DNA of 64,000 bases. Source: Lutraria lutraria (taxonomy: Eukaryota > Mollusca > Bivalvia > Venerida > Mactridae). The translations under genes were made by a program, and so were the position numbers. Positions 45,496-58,296 of this stretch are shown here, in pieces. The notes under the pieces are model-generated. The model was given only the letters and a program-made list of their open reading frames with translations, was not told the DNA's origin and did no database searches. The stretch covers positions 37,277,501 to 37,341,500 of the forward strand of contig OZ026842.1 in assembly GCA_964023205.1 (NCBI GenBank), written 5' to 3'. Position 1 is the first letter of the stretch, and the number at the start of each line of letters is the position of its first letter.

Positions 45496-48400
45496 GTACA
45501 GGTCTTTATTCAACTAATTTACAAATTAATCACTATTCATACTTTTTTTTACAACAAGTGCTGGTTGTGGGCCTATGTTTCATGAACATCTTGTTTCTTC
45601 TGTTACTGCATGCTTTAATTAACAAAACTTCTATCAGCCAATCAAAAACTGGTTTGCAAACAAATATTTATAACCTTGTCCAATCAAAAACTGGTTTGCA
45701 AATGGATATTTATAAATTTGTCCAATCAAAAACTGGTTTGCAAACAGATAATCATAAACTTGTCCTATCAAAAACGGGTTCGCAAACAACTGTTTGTGTC
45801 ATGTTTTAAATATGTGAAGTTTGAAAATATATTTTTTTGAAAATATAAATGTCAAACTCCTCATTTTCAATTTAATGGGTTTTCACAGGTGGTCAGTCTA
45901 TAAACGTGTCTATTAATTTGGATGTTGGTTAAACATGCCTTAAGAATCATTGTTTTTGATTTGAGAAAGTCGTTAAATTAAATACAAAGTTTGGTCTTGA
46001 CAATTCTTTGCCTCTATGCTTTTAGATACACCACATTAAAACATGTCAATATTAATGTTTTAGCAATTATATAGCTTGTAATATTTTGCCTAGTGATATC
46101 TTGTGTCTGTTAATTCAATTTCTACTTTTTGCTGTTTTATATGAGCTTAGATTTTCAGATTTTCATTTTTTGTTGAATTTTTCTTCTGTAATAATGTAAC
46201 TATCTTGTCAAATAAAAACAATAAATTACAAATCTAGGTAAGCCCTACTCTATTCTAATCAATATCAAATGGGTTTTTGTATATATTTGTTTTTATTTCT
46301 TTGCCCATATAATTAAATTGTATTGCTGCCCAGAATGTATTTAATAAAATACATTAGTATTAGACCAGTAGTATTTCATCATTCCTGTATTTTAGTTTTC
46401 CTGTAAGGCATGCTGTGTTATAACAAGCTTCTTGTAAAGTAAAGAGCTCATGTTTTGATCACCATTTTTATTATGGCATGTTTAGAAAGGTCTCTTGTTA
46501 GAAAATGACAACAATTTTCTTGAACAAATAAATATCTTTCTTAAGTTTTCCCCTTTGAAAGTCACTTTAAACATTATCAGTCTGTAACATCTTGTACAAT
46601 ATTCATTGTTATTCAAACGTAAATTTTATCAAATTTTGTTATCTTTTATATGAATTCCAATCTGATGACCTTCACCTTGTAATTTGGTCAAGGCCACTGA
46701 AAACAGTCACGCTCATTGTATTATATGCGTGCTTAATCTGTCATGCAAATTATCAGTGGTAAACAAAATATATCTGTCAGATAATTTTTCCCACATTTTG
46801 AAATTTAATTTTTCACCTTCCCTTGAAAGAAGCATCGGCAATATTTTATGAAAGTGCCAAGTTTAATAACAATGCATATCTTTTTAGATAGGAGGTCTTT
46901 GATGCATGCAAATCTCTTGATACCATTTTTTGTGATTTATTTGAAAGTATAATTTATTTAGTGAAATTGTATTAGGGTTGAAATTGTTTATTTTTTCAGC
47001 TTAGGAAATTGGCAGCTAGCAATTCAAAGGTTTGAAGCATTCGCTTTTCTTCATAAAATGCCATTCATTAATGAACTTAAAACTTGGGGGAGGTGATTGG
47101 AATAGCTACTGTTCATTTCTGAACTAATTGTTTAAGGGAGGTGGCAGGAATAGCCAACTAAAATACTTTTTTATCCCTTAGAAATTTTCATGCACAGAAA
47201 AACTCAGCTGTTCTAAAGTGTTATTGATTTTAAATGAATTCCCATGCAGTAGAATGTAAAAAAGTCGCTGATTTATTTGTCAAGAAAACTTTGAAACTAG
47301 CTTTTTGTACTATTTTAGATTGTTAATTATAGAGGAATGGAGCATTTTAAATTTCCAACCTTTTATTCATTGGTCAGTACAATAATAGATCAATTTAAAA
47401 GTAGATTGTGAGACGTTATTTTATCATTTCTTTTTAACTGATCTCTGTTCAGCATGAAAAAACATGCAGTAAAAGGAGGCTGTAACTGTGAGCAAATTTC
47501 AAACCAAATATTGACCAAAGTATAGAAATTATTGGCAATCTTGTAGTCTTTCTAATGGGTTTGGGGTCTAAAATTGTCTGCTAAATAAGCAGTATCTAGT
47601 TTTTATGGGTTATTTTACCTCATGAGAAGAGCTGACTCAGCCATTTTTTTTATTTCTATGATGAAAATAGCCTAGATGACCTTGGAGCATACTTAACATG
47701 TATTTGTAACTCATTTTTTGGACTGTTGTATGAAATTATATAATTTGATAATTATTGAATGGTCTGAAACAAATCTTTGGATAGAAATGATTTTTTCCAG
47801 AATTATGTAGATAAAAAAAAATTCACAATACATTTATGAATGGCACTACTATATATATATATCTACTTGTATACATAATGTTACCTGTCATTATGATAAC
47901 AACTTTGCATTTCTTCATATTAATTCTTAATACTGTAACATTTTATCCCAGAGAAAGTCATTATTAACTATTCTATATTCCTATTAAATCAGAACACCAT
48001 TATATACTAATGTATGGCTTTAAACACTGGAAAAGAAATGCATTATATTTGACTTCGAAATTTATACTTCAAATTTTTAAAAATTTAAAATAGGCACATT
48101 AATGTTGGTTCTAAGACATGTGTGTGAAGGAAACATTTGTCCTCTTTTGTTCTTCTGTTATTTCAAAAGCTTCAATATGATATAGAGTTGTCCCCCCTTT
48201 TGTTCTTCTCATGTTAGAAGTATGATAAGAGTTGTCCCCCTTTTTTCTGAGAAGTTCTTTTAAACTCTTAAAGAGTTGCACTTCTTTCTGAGAAATTCCC
48301 TTTACACTCTAATGAGTTGTCTCCCTTGTTTTGAGAAGATTTCTGTATACTCTATTGAATGAAAAACTGATAGAATGTATCCATTCATGTCTTGACTGCT

Positions 48401-50691
48401 CGAGATTTATTACAAATAAGTATTATTTCATTTTCATTCTCATAATTAACTTTTTTCATAATTAACTGACTAAATATTGTATCAACTAATTGTTGTCCCC
48501 TGTTCTGAAATCAGTATTAATATTCTATGGGATAAGAAATCATTGTAATGAATGATTTATCAATTTGTAAATAAACTAACATTGGTTTTTAATGATTTAT
48601 TGTAGTTCATACTATACAAAGATGATGGGAAATCTAATTAATTTGGTTTCTATTGTTTATTTATAATATTATTACTTTCATGATACTATCTTCATAATGT
48701 AATGTGAGGTATTGATATGTTATGACATTGATACAGAATTGGAGTGAATTTTTTAAATAATTTTTTTCTGATGTATTATTTTCAATGCAGCTTTATCTCT
48801 TCTGTGATTTATACATATAACTGTAACCAGAATAGACAAGATGTATTGCTTTCTTTGTGTATTTTATATCCTAGTCTCTCTAGCTTAGAAAACAGTAACA
48901 TCCCTGTATTTTTTTCACCTTTAGGAGAAGGGTGACAGGGCCGTTTAAAATTGAAGGGGGGGGGACCTTTAGGGAAAAAGGGGTACAATAATACATCATC
49001 CTTACATTTCATTACTAATAAGTTGTAACCTGGAAGGCTACAGACAAGAGCTAAATTATCCTACATGTTAATATTATGATCTTTTTTACAAAAAAATGTT
49101 TTGAAGAAAATTGAAATTCTACTAAGGGGTGATTTTTTATGACTTTATGTTAGAAAAACAGACTATACAATTGTATAAGCCCCAAATCAGTCTCCCCCTA
49201 AAAACAATGTTGCATCTAAATATTGTTCACAATTGTTTCTTCTAGTATTAAAACATTCCTCTTGTTGCATGACAGTGCATTAGTGATTTCTGAACCCAGC
49301 TAGACTTTTGTATCTCAAATTAAAAAAAGTATTTTTTTTAAAGAAAAACTTAAATCTTTTATCAGAAAAATAAAACAGATTCATTTTGTGGAAGAAAACA
49401 GAAATCTTATAGATTGTTTGGATTTTTTTTCAAAATTTCTATCTTCAAACATAAGTGATGATTAACTGGTAAGTCATGGTTTGAATCAAAATGAATGAGG
49501 CAGTTCATACATAACCCATGAAATGTACTTATGGTATGAGGAAGAAATACATAGCAAACTTGAAATAAGATGTGTGTGCCTTCCCCCTTACTTTCTATGG
49601 TGTGCTTTATGTTGAGTAAATATTGTATTTTTTATGCTTTCCATGACCCCAGCTTTGTGCAGCGTAAATGTAAGCATAACCAAGAATGTGCCTAACAAAG
49701 TAATACACAGTCAAACTACACTTAGGGACCAATTCAGTAATGTGATCACCTTATTTTAACGATGACTTATTTTCTGACTGGTTAGAATTATGCATAGAAT
49801 TTGGTTCAAATCAGTTTTCATGACAGAGTTATATGCCATTGGCAAGTTCATAGTTTCGGTCCATCTAATCATTATTGTTCTTCAAGTATCTCTACTCTTT
49901 GATGTGATTTTTTAAATTCCCATTAGAGTTTTTTTTCTGATGCTGTCTAGAATCTCAGTCCATTTATTCATTATCTAATGCTTACCTAACTAAAGGATTT
50001 TAGGCCAGAAAAAAATTGTTGAGTTTATAGTTACCCAAAACGACCCAAATTTATGGCCCCTGGCCCTTACATTTCTAACAACAAAATCCAAAATGTGAAA
50101 CTACTTAGGGCTTGAATCGTTCTTTCCAAAGCATGAAAGGTATGTTACAGTTTAGCGACCTAAGATATCGTATACCCAACAATTTATTTTTAGCCTAATG
50201 TAGAAGTCAAAACATGGAAAATCATCTCTGTGATAAAAGCAGACATATCATGCACTAGTTGAAGTGAAAGAATGTCACATGGAATCAATAGCAGTATCTA
50301 GGAAACTTTTATTGAGATGCCCAGAAGTCTGTCATATAACTAAATAAAAACATGCTAGTTTGAGAAGATTTTATGGAATAATTGAAGTAAATCAAATTTT
50401 CATGTGAAGAGAAGAAATGGTTTTATATTACTCAGTTATATTATATTTTACATTTATTGTCTCACAGGTACTTTGGATTTTGTATGACCTGGTTTGTTTT
50501 GCAACATTCAATGTCTAATTATTTGAATCAGTGATATTAATTGCATTTCATGATCCAGAAAATTTGTATTGTTTTCATCAGCTTGTTATTTTTATTCCTA
50601 TTTATGCGCTTCCATATTTTTGAATTAGGAGATTTTTTAAATTTCATTAATTTCGGTTACATAAAGCTTCATGGTACTATTTTTATGATAG
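45496..50691 (+). other. 5.2-kb intron, minisatellite then featureless A+T-rich DNA
   Basis: Apart from the 42-bp minisatellite at 45637-45795 and a loose set of 'gagttgtcccccttt' motifs at 48185-48330, I see no repeats or exons. Codon-like frames at 48744-49012 and elsewhere look like chance. Confidence 0.55.
45637..45795 (+). repeat. 42-bp minisatellite, about 3.8 copies, CCAAT-bearing
   Basis: 'atcaaaaactggtttgcaaa' starts at 45641, 45683, 45725 and 45767, exactly 42 bases apart. Most copies begin (c)caatcaaaaact and contain the short palindrome gtttgcaaac. It lies 142 bases after an exon donor. The unit is a multiple of three and open in one frame, which I treat as coincidence. Confidence 0.88.
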
Positions 50692-50769
50692 GAGGCATAT
50701 AGTGATGACCTTGAAATGTTACCGCCCTCCCCTAGTGATCAGTTAAATACTGGATTCAATCTTTATCAG
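50692..50769 (+). CDS. msn/MAP4K4: Kinase gene, small linker exon (candidate cassette exon)
   Basis: The acceptor is tttttatgatag and the donor CAG|gtcata; 78 bases, phase 0 at both ends. It encodes EAYSDDLEMLPPSPSDQLN then TGFNLYQ, an acidic Ser/Pro segment. Because both edges are phase 0, skipping it keeps the frame (exon 45365 joins 52196 directly), so it may be alternatively spliced. Both splice sites are weaker than those of its neighbours, and the segment has no counterpart that I can recall in the vertebrate proteins. Confidence 0.65.
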
Positions 50770-52195
50770 GTCATATATTATATAAATTTTAAAGTTACTT
50801 TAATGGTGAAAACAAATTTAATACAACAAAGCATTGAAGGACCAGCAGACTTCCAAGTACTAGAAACTAGACTAGTGGCTGTGGCAAAACTCACAACTGA
50901 CAACATTTAAAACTTTGTGTACCAACTATATTTGTCTCTGAAGCATGGAAAATTATCTGACTTAACTTTGTACTATTAATGGCTGACAGTCTGATACCAT
51001 TTCACTCAAATCTAATGGTTATAATTTGACTAGTTTTATTATTCTGTCTTTAACGTTCTACTTGAATTTATGATAGTATCCTGACACTTCTATAAAGGCA
51101 ACTTTCTATTAGTTCTGTAAAAAAATAAACAGTTAACATTATTCACACTTCATGAGCTGGACATGAAAAGTTCATGTTTTCATGAATTCTATTCAAAGGG
51201 GTATATAGGCTGGGCTTATGATCTCAGTGACATGATGTCATTCATTGACAGCAGGTTCATAGTACCGAAAAATTTACAGAAAAACAAAACTTTGGTTCTG
51301 AATGGACACAAAGACAAAAATCCATTGTAGTTGCCTTATTTGAATTTTTATTGATTGAATGAAACATTTTCACACTTTGATTTCTCTTAAATTCCCTTGA
51401 TAATTCAAAGTCTGTGATTTCTGCGTGTTTACTATAATTAGTTTTGATTGAAAATATCGTGACTGGAAAAAAACTCACTTGATGGGAAAATATTGGTTCA
51501 TGTAAGAGGACGTTTACGAAGTCATGTGACTTCAGTTTTCTGGTTCGTTTTCAATGAATGTTAATTTTGTATTCAGGTAGTTTGATATGCTGAATTGAAC
51601 ATGGTCTTCTTATACATAAACTTGAAGTGTTGGTTTCCTCTGTAAAATCATATGCTCAGGTCTAACAGTATTATTTGATTATGAAATAAATGTAGGGGTC
51701 TGTGGTCGTGTGTTTTTGGTCTCATAGAAATAATTATGTGGTCTTATATAATTCTTCGTTGTTTACGTACCATGTTTATCAAACTATGTTTGGTAGATTT
51801 TTGAAAAAGCGAAATCAAACTTATAATTCAATACAGACATATTAATAGGGTCTAACTATAGATATTTGCCCCGTTTCATTGTGAAGGAATTGTTGTGTAG
51901 TCTTTTCTTTGCTTACATCTGCTTCAAGTCTATTAAAATGCTGATTATCTAAATGCTGGTATACGGGCATAGAGTACATTTCCTTGTAATAGTTCACTGA
52001 TATTTTGTGAAATGTTAATTTTTATTTAAAATTTTTATGTTTTTATTTTGCATTATTTTGATATATATAAGTGTTTTTTTTTAAAGAATTCTTGGAAATG
52101 TTTATTTTTATCTGAATTTAAAACCAATTATTGTATTTAAAAAATGTCTCTATTTTCTGAGCAAAATGATTCATGATTGTTTTCTTGTACTTCAG
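50770..52195 (+). other. Intron, mostly unremarkable
   Basis: It holds one inverse copy of the 'ttcatgaaaacatgaa' short repeat at about 51134-51200 ('cacttcatgagctggaca', 'catgttttcatgaattc'). I see nothing else. Confidence 0.6.
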
Positions 52196-52433
52196 TATCG
52201 TCAAGCTGTAAGCAAGACACCATCGATGCGCCACCAAAGGTCGTTTTCAGCTTTCGGATTTGGGGCCAGTAGTGGATCGACGGTGGGGTCACAGTCGAGT
52301 CAGTCAAGACGAGGCTCTCAAATCAACGTCAACGTAACTCCTGCACAGTCACAAGAATCTACATCAGACACACCAGAAATCAGAAAATACAAGAAGAGAT
52401 TTAACTCTGATATTCTTTGTGCTTCTTTATGGG
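52196..52433 (+). CDS. msn/MAP4K4: Kinase gene, linker-to-CNH exon
   Basis: The acceptor is cttgtacttcag and the donor G|gtaagt, a consensus site; 238 bases. It encodes a Ser-rich linker ([35 protein letters not shown]) followed by the highly conserved entry into [23 protein letters not shown] and SLWG. The RRxS motifs are candidate basophilic-kinase sites by inference. The split Gly codon joins exactly to exon 55984. Confidence 0.95.
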
Positions 52434-55400
52434 GTAAGTATCTTAATTCTGTAGGTATGTGGTTAGGGTGTTGAAAAATATAGCCAAGCCATGTTTTGAG
52501 TTACTTGACAAAAAAATTGAATAGATTAGAACAGAACAACATTTTTTCTGAAACTTGTGAGAATATAAGGTTCAATTCATCTTCATACTTTGGATTTGTT
52601 ATAAGAAACTTCGGGGTTTGTACCCAAAAAAAGGATCAGTCGGATAACAGTAACAATAAGTGACCCTTTTCTGGTCTTATTGAACTTTAGTATAGTCTAA
52701 AGATAGTATGTGTGCATAATTATGGTAGGTTTGAATACCAGTCATAAAGTATCAGTATTTGGTTATTACTGAGCTGAGGATGTATCAACCAATGACATAT
52801 GGCAGTATTATTATTAGACTGGTTTTCAACTCAAGTACACTGACCACTAGAGATATGTTTCCTGATTCTCATGTTATTTACTAGAATTTGAGGATCAGTC
52901 TAAAATATCTGCATCAGATTGGTTGATAGTTTTCACAACTATAAACTGACCAATGAAAAAGCTTACAACTTTGACTGGTCCACAAAATTCAGTACTTTTT
53001 TGTCCGTAGTCTCTTCTGAGGTATCATTAAGACTATTTTATTGTCCAAGTGTTCGTTCTTGTATACCATTGTCGCATGATGTATTATATAATTAAAGTCT
53101 ACTGGTTGTCTCTGGAGAATGATTATTGCTACTATAACAGTACATATAGAGATCTAGCTGACATATGGCTCCTCTGGATATTATAAAATCCTTGCTGTAA
53201 TGATTTATATCATGGTACTCTCCTTTATTACATAGCTTTATAGTCCATGTGACTTCTCCACTTTCTGTGAAAATGGGTTGTTTCTAGTTTTTTTTTTTGG
53301 TTCTCGACTATAAGTTATTCTTATAGATCTTTCATATGCGTTTTTCTTGAATCTAATTTTACTTGAGAAACATTGGATAGTTTTGAAAAGATTTTTCATG
53401 GAAAATTTTAATTTTTCATTCTTACTGCTTTCATCTGATAATTTCAAGAAAAATTCACACTATGAAAGAGGTTTAATACAACATAAAGTATGTAAAAATG
53501 TATTGGGCTAACTTGACAGACCCCATTTTTCTCACCCTTTTCTCACTCTGGGTCAACTTTCATTACACCCCCGCAAGCGAAGTTGGAGTCACTCTGTCGG
53601 TCATTGGTCGGTTGGTCCGTCCGTCCGCATAAAGTTTGTGGAGTGAACTACTTCCACATTTTTTAAGCTATTGCAATGAAACTTGTAATATGTTATCACC
53701 ATGAAGTGTAGATGTGCAAGACACAATTTTCATGCCCAGCGATTCACCCATTGCAGAGTTATGTCCCCCTGAACTTAGCCGTATAGTGTACTATTGCAGT
53801 ATTAGTGTCAATGTGGTGGCAGGGGTATTAGTCACCTCTGTGACAGCTCTAGTATTAACTAAAAATGAATTTGGCACAAAAAAGCCCTTCAGACCTACCA
53901 ACATAGTATTATGTGGGATGTTACTAACTAAATTTTATTTGTGAGGAGAATGTCCTGGTAGCCTAGGGAAGAAGGATGGTCCTATCCAGGTGTTCACCTG
54001 AGGTCATCTCCTCCACTTTAAAGTTGTAGAATAACCAAATGGCCACAGCTATATGTGCAACTTTAAACTCCAGTGAAAAAAAGATGTTTTCGTCAGTAAT
54101 ATTTTTTAAGAATGAAATAGATACAAGGTTATAGACATTAAACCACTCTCACACTATGAATTTATCAGAATATTTTGTAGGATCATATTTCTTACTGAAG
54201 TTCTATAGAATTAACTTTGTTTGTAAATTTAAAACTGTCTGGGTCAGTTCCTGACACAATATATAATATACCAAAGTCTGAGATGATTATTTGCATCATT
54301 GAGTTGGTATCGAATTCTACAATCGATATTGTCTATGATTAAGATCGTCAGTTGTATTATAGTACAGTACCACTGGTATATTCCTGATTACTCGAGTGCT
54401 TAAAGGTGGTGAATTGGAGACAGCCAGCTTGCTATTTCACTGATTTTATGTTGATTTCGGCACCTAATTCTCTGTAAGTTAAATACGGAATGAGATAACT
54501 TCAAATAGTTCCAGAATATTATTTTCACAAATGAGTATAAAGGTTGATACAGTCCAACCTGTGTTAGTGGCCACCTCCGAATGAAGACCACCCAGTGAAT
54601 AAAAGGCATTCTTTTAAGAACCATCATTGATTTTTATGCCCCCCGCATTGATAGATTGGAGGCATATTGTTTTTGGTCTCTCTGTTTGTCTGTCTGTTAG
54701 TACCAAACTTTAACCTTGCCGATAAAATCAAAATGCCTGCACCTACATTCATCAAACTTCATATGTAGGTTCCTCATGACAATATCTACAGGACCTGTGC
54801 ATTTTCAGGTTAGTAGGTAAAAGGTCAAGGTCACAGGGTCATTGTGTTTAAAAAAAATCCGACATTTCTTTTAGGATACTACTCCTACATTTTTCATGGG
54901 ATTTTGACGAAACTTTCACAGACTTGTTGTTACCAAGAACCCCCACACATAATTATATTCCAGGTTTTGTGATGCGATCATTTTTGACGGAATTATGGCC
55001 CTTTGCTTATTTTGTGTGATTGGAACAGAGAAATACTCTTGTTTCCTTGTTTTCTCAAGGGATTTTGATAAAACTTTCATGGAACTATTGTTGTCGAGAT
55101 ACCCAATGCATGTTGTAATGGTTTTATGATTTGATAAATTTGACAGAATTATGGCCCTTTGTTTATTTTATGCATATGTAATATATAGAGTAATAAAATA
55201 CTCTTTTGTTTGCAACTACTTCTGTATTTCTCAAGGGATTTTTACCAAACTTTGATAGAACAATTGTCACCAAGTTCACCAGCACATATTGTCAGGGTTT
55301 TGAGATTTGATCATTTTTAGCAGATTTACGGCCACCAGAGGGGGCATTGTGTTTATAAAACACATCTTGTTGAGAACAAAATGACCTCTGAATAAAGGTC

Positions 55401-55983
55401 ACCTGTCAATAAAGGTCACATTTAGTCTTTCCCATGAATGGCCTTTGTTAACAGGGTTGACTGTACATCAAATAGTAGCAGAAATGTTTTCATAAATGAG
55501 TATGAATGTTGATATTTCCAAAATATTCTGTTCTGTAGTCTTACTGTCTGAAATAGCTGTTTATGCGTAAATTATGGAGGAAGGTCTAACTACAAAAAAT
55601 ACCAACATTTAATCTATTTGATGAGATAAAATACGGAACATACAACACATGGATATCATACTTGTACGTATAAAACAACATGTTTTAGGCAAATTTTTTT
55701 TTTTTTTTCGTTTTTCCACCAACATCCCCCAAAAATGTAGGGTTAATAAGTTGGCTGGACTTATTTCAAATAAAAGTCACTAGGTATAGTTTATAATTAT
55801 GCAACAGAAATATCTGCAAGAAAAAATTGACGGAGACCGAAAGTCTTTAGTCGGCAGAAAAATATAGGTTTGGTTAGTGGAACCCAGGATCTTTCCTTTA
55901 GGCCTTATCAATTTATAACCATAAATATTTGTGTATCTCAATTGAAAGAATTTATCATAGAAATTTTTTTTGCTTACTTTCAG
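52434..55983 (+). other. 3.5-kb intron dense in repeats
   Basis: It contains an inverted CCAAT pair at about 52917-52964, a 'cccccgcaagcgaagttgg' repeat fragment at about 53568-53780, and the nested pair TIR-A/F-element at 54549-55464. A 76-codon frame at 53714-53944 overlaps the repeat and is not called. Confidence 0.6.
54549..55464 (+). repeat. TIR-A element split by insertion of a ~740-bp 'tgccccccgc' repeat
   Basis: The left half (54549-54631) 'acagtccaacctgtgttag' ... 'accatcattgatt' and right half (55372-55464) 'gagaacaaaatgacctctga' ... 'aacagggttgactgt' together equal the uninterrupted copies at 61668-61845 and 37355-37517. The inserted block (about 54632-55371) starts 'tttatgccccccgcattgat' and ends 'gggggcattgtgttta' plus 'taaaacacatcttgt'. 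It includes 'tacaggacctgtgcatt', also present in a fragment at 61078-61265. A few bases of the host copy seem missing at the join. Confidence 0.75.
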
Positions 55984-56049
55984 GTGTAAACTTGTTAATT
56001 GGAACTGACAGTGGTCTGATGTTGTTAGATAGAAGTGGAGAAGGAAAAG
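55984..56049 (+). CDS. msn/MAP4K4: Kinase gene, CNH exon
   Basis: The acceptor is gcttactttcag and the donor G|gtaaga; 66 bases. It encodes VNLLIGTDSGLMLLDRSGEG plus K, the first blade of the beta-propeller-like CNH domain. The sequence GTxxGLMLLDRSG is close to invariant in this family. Confidence 0.95.
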
Positions 56050-57247
56050 GTAAGAGAATTAAAATAATAAAACCTCAGAATGTAGACCATCTATGAGATC
56101 AAATACATCGGTCTTGATATCCAGCTGGTCTCAGAGCTTTACATTAACTTTAAAATCAAATTACATAATTATGATATACTCGTGGTATTAAAGTAAGGGA
56201 GGTCACTACGCAAGTTTTGACAAGCTATTTTCATATTTTACATATCTACACTGAAAATAGATCTTTGACAGTATTTTTGTTAAGAATAAAGCACATTAAT
56301 TCTTGCAAAATGTGATGCATGTAATATAAACCATAACACAGAATCTGAATGACATAGGGACCATTGAAATCTATGACAGAACCCCGCCAAAACAACAAAC
56401 TGAGTCATAAAGACCCTAAGATTTGGAGTCATTTTAAAACCCTGCTTAGTTTATGTCTAAGTTTATGAGACTCACTTGATTGTAAGGATGTATTATCATT
56501 ACACGATGGCAACATACAATGCATATAGACATCACAATATTACCTTACAGTCTCAACAATTTTTTTATCTGATTGGTCAATTTTGAGCCAAGTCAGGATA
56601 TTAGCCAATCACAAGAGTGTATTCTGAGACATGTCTGCGTATTCAGGGTCAGAAGTTATAAAACTTGAGATTAATCTGCAAGCTCAACTCTTAATTTTGT
56701 GTTTGAAGTATTCTTAAGTGAATTATTATTAAATTTTATCACCTTTTAAGCAGCTAGTATAAAAATGAATTGATCTAACTAATACAAACATACATATGGG
56801 TTTGAAATAAGTTGAACATGAAAGTTTGAGATTTGAGTCTGATCTTAAGTTTTAGACAATGGAACAGGTTTACTGCAGTGTAAAACTGTCTCAGTTAAAA
56901 AACATGAGAAATAAGATTGTCTAAAGTTTAGTAGCTGTTAATTATGATTGCACATAGGAGAGAAATTTGGTTAAATATCAATGATCTCAATTGTGGTGAA
57001 TCTCCTTTATAGGACTTTTAAGAAATGATATCCTGGCCATGTGTATTTACTATTTTCTCTAGGATTAGGGAAAGTGAAGAATTTCTTTGTGTATATGTTT
57101 CCAGAATAAAAATACTGATTCTTTGAGACACAATTGGTACATCTTAAATTGTCTTTGATACCGTATTATAAAATATCTTATTTTTCAACAATTTTGTGCT
57201 GTTTTTGTTAAGAGAATTATAATAAAAGACTTATTTTTTTATTACAG
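56050..57247 (+). other. Intron, unremarkable
   Basis: A gattggtcaa / agccaatcac inverted CCAAT pair occurs near 56570-56610. I see no defined element or exon. Confidence 0.55.
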
Positions 57248-57393
57248 TATATTCCTTGATAAGTAGAAGAAAGTTTCAACAGATGGAAGTTTTAGAAAAC
57301 CAGAACATTCTTGTGACAATATCTGGAAAGAAGAATAAAATACGAGTTTATTACCTCTCATGGTTGAAGTCTAAAATATTCAAATCTGAGGGG
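57248..57393 (+). CDS. msn/MAP4K4: Kinase gene, CNH exon
   Basis: The acceptor is ttttattacag and the donor GGG|gtaagt; 146 bases, ending in phase 0. It encodes [20 protein letters not shown] then [20 protein letters not shown] and KSKIFKSEG. The KxxQMEVLE...[16 protein letters not shown] pattern is diagnostic of the MAP4K4-type CNH domain. Confidence 0.96.
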
Positions 57394-58232
57394 GTAAGTC
57401 CAATGATTTGTATGTTTAATTTGAAAATTATGCTTACAGTTAGTGATAATACAGTTGAATGAATACCTGGGAGCCAGAAATATTACGTCTTTATATCCAT
57501 GTTTTCTCTAGAGTGGCCCTTTCTTTCTTTAGCAACAACCTCCCTTCAACAACAAAATGATTTTTTTTCCTCTGCACAATTTAACTATTAATTTAACCTC
57601 TCTAGAGCAACAACCTCTCAACAACAACATCATTTTGCTACTCCTAAAGGGTGTTGCTTTGGAGAGGTTGTACTATATTTCTAAATTATAATGATGTGAA
57701 AAAAATGCATTTTTGGGAAAAAACATTTGCTTCACTACATCCAAGTTCTCTTTATGCTTAGTTCTTTATATCTATAATTCATAATAATAATATTCATAGT
57801 TCATAATATGCCTTGTAATAGTTAGACATCATAGGGCTGTTTCATAGACATACCTTAGCTGAGATACAACATTTTCAATACAAGGCATTTCCTCATAGGC
57901 GATGACTGTGCTCACTTGACATCAAAAGTTGAGGGTAAAAATAATAATAATAATTTGAAAAGTCAACATAATTTCCTTCTAATGATATGGTAAATTTGAC
58001 CCTTTGGTACAAATTCTCAATAGTCAGAATCTTTGTGTTGCTAATTTCAAGAGTCAAACTGCAGTTTTAATGGTCAAATGAGAGTCCTGCTCATAGGGAT
58101 CTGCCAGTCTGTCAAGATTACAAGTGAAGAGATTGATATTCATATGATAGTTGAATGTATTATTATTTGACCTATATCTAAGGGATATATTACTTTTTGG
58201 TATACTATATAGTTTGGTTGTATGATTTTCAG
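57394..58232 (+). other. Intron with a TIR-B element
   Basis: The TIR-B copy spans about 57503-57676 ('tctctagagtggccctt' to 'ttggagaggttgtacta'), with the tandem 'caacaaca' interior typical of that family. The rest shows nothing. Confidence 0.6.
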
Positions 58233-58296
58233 AATGACAAAAGAAATGGTTGGGTAAATGTTGGGGAGTTGGAAGGCTGTGTTCATTTTAAAATAG
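58233..58296 (+). CDS. msn/MAP4K4: Kinase gene, small CNH exon
   Basis: The acceptor is atgattttcag and the donor G|gtgagt; 64 bases. It encodes NDKRNGWVNVGELEGCVHFK plus I and one base of a Val codon. The motif GW..VG(D/E)LEGCVH is conserved in the family. Confidence 0.94.

Noticed and set aside
53714..53944. 76-codon frame with a hydrophobic stretch suggestive of a membrane segment
   Set aside because: It begins inside a dispersed repeat and ends without splice support; the hydrophobic run is short and A+T-driven.
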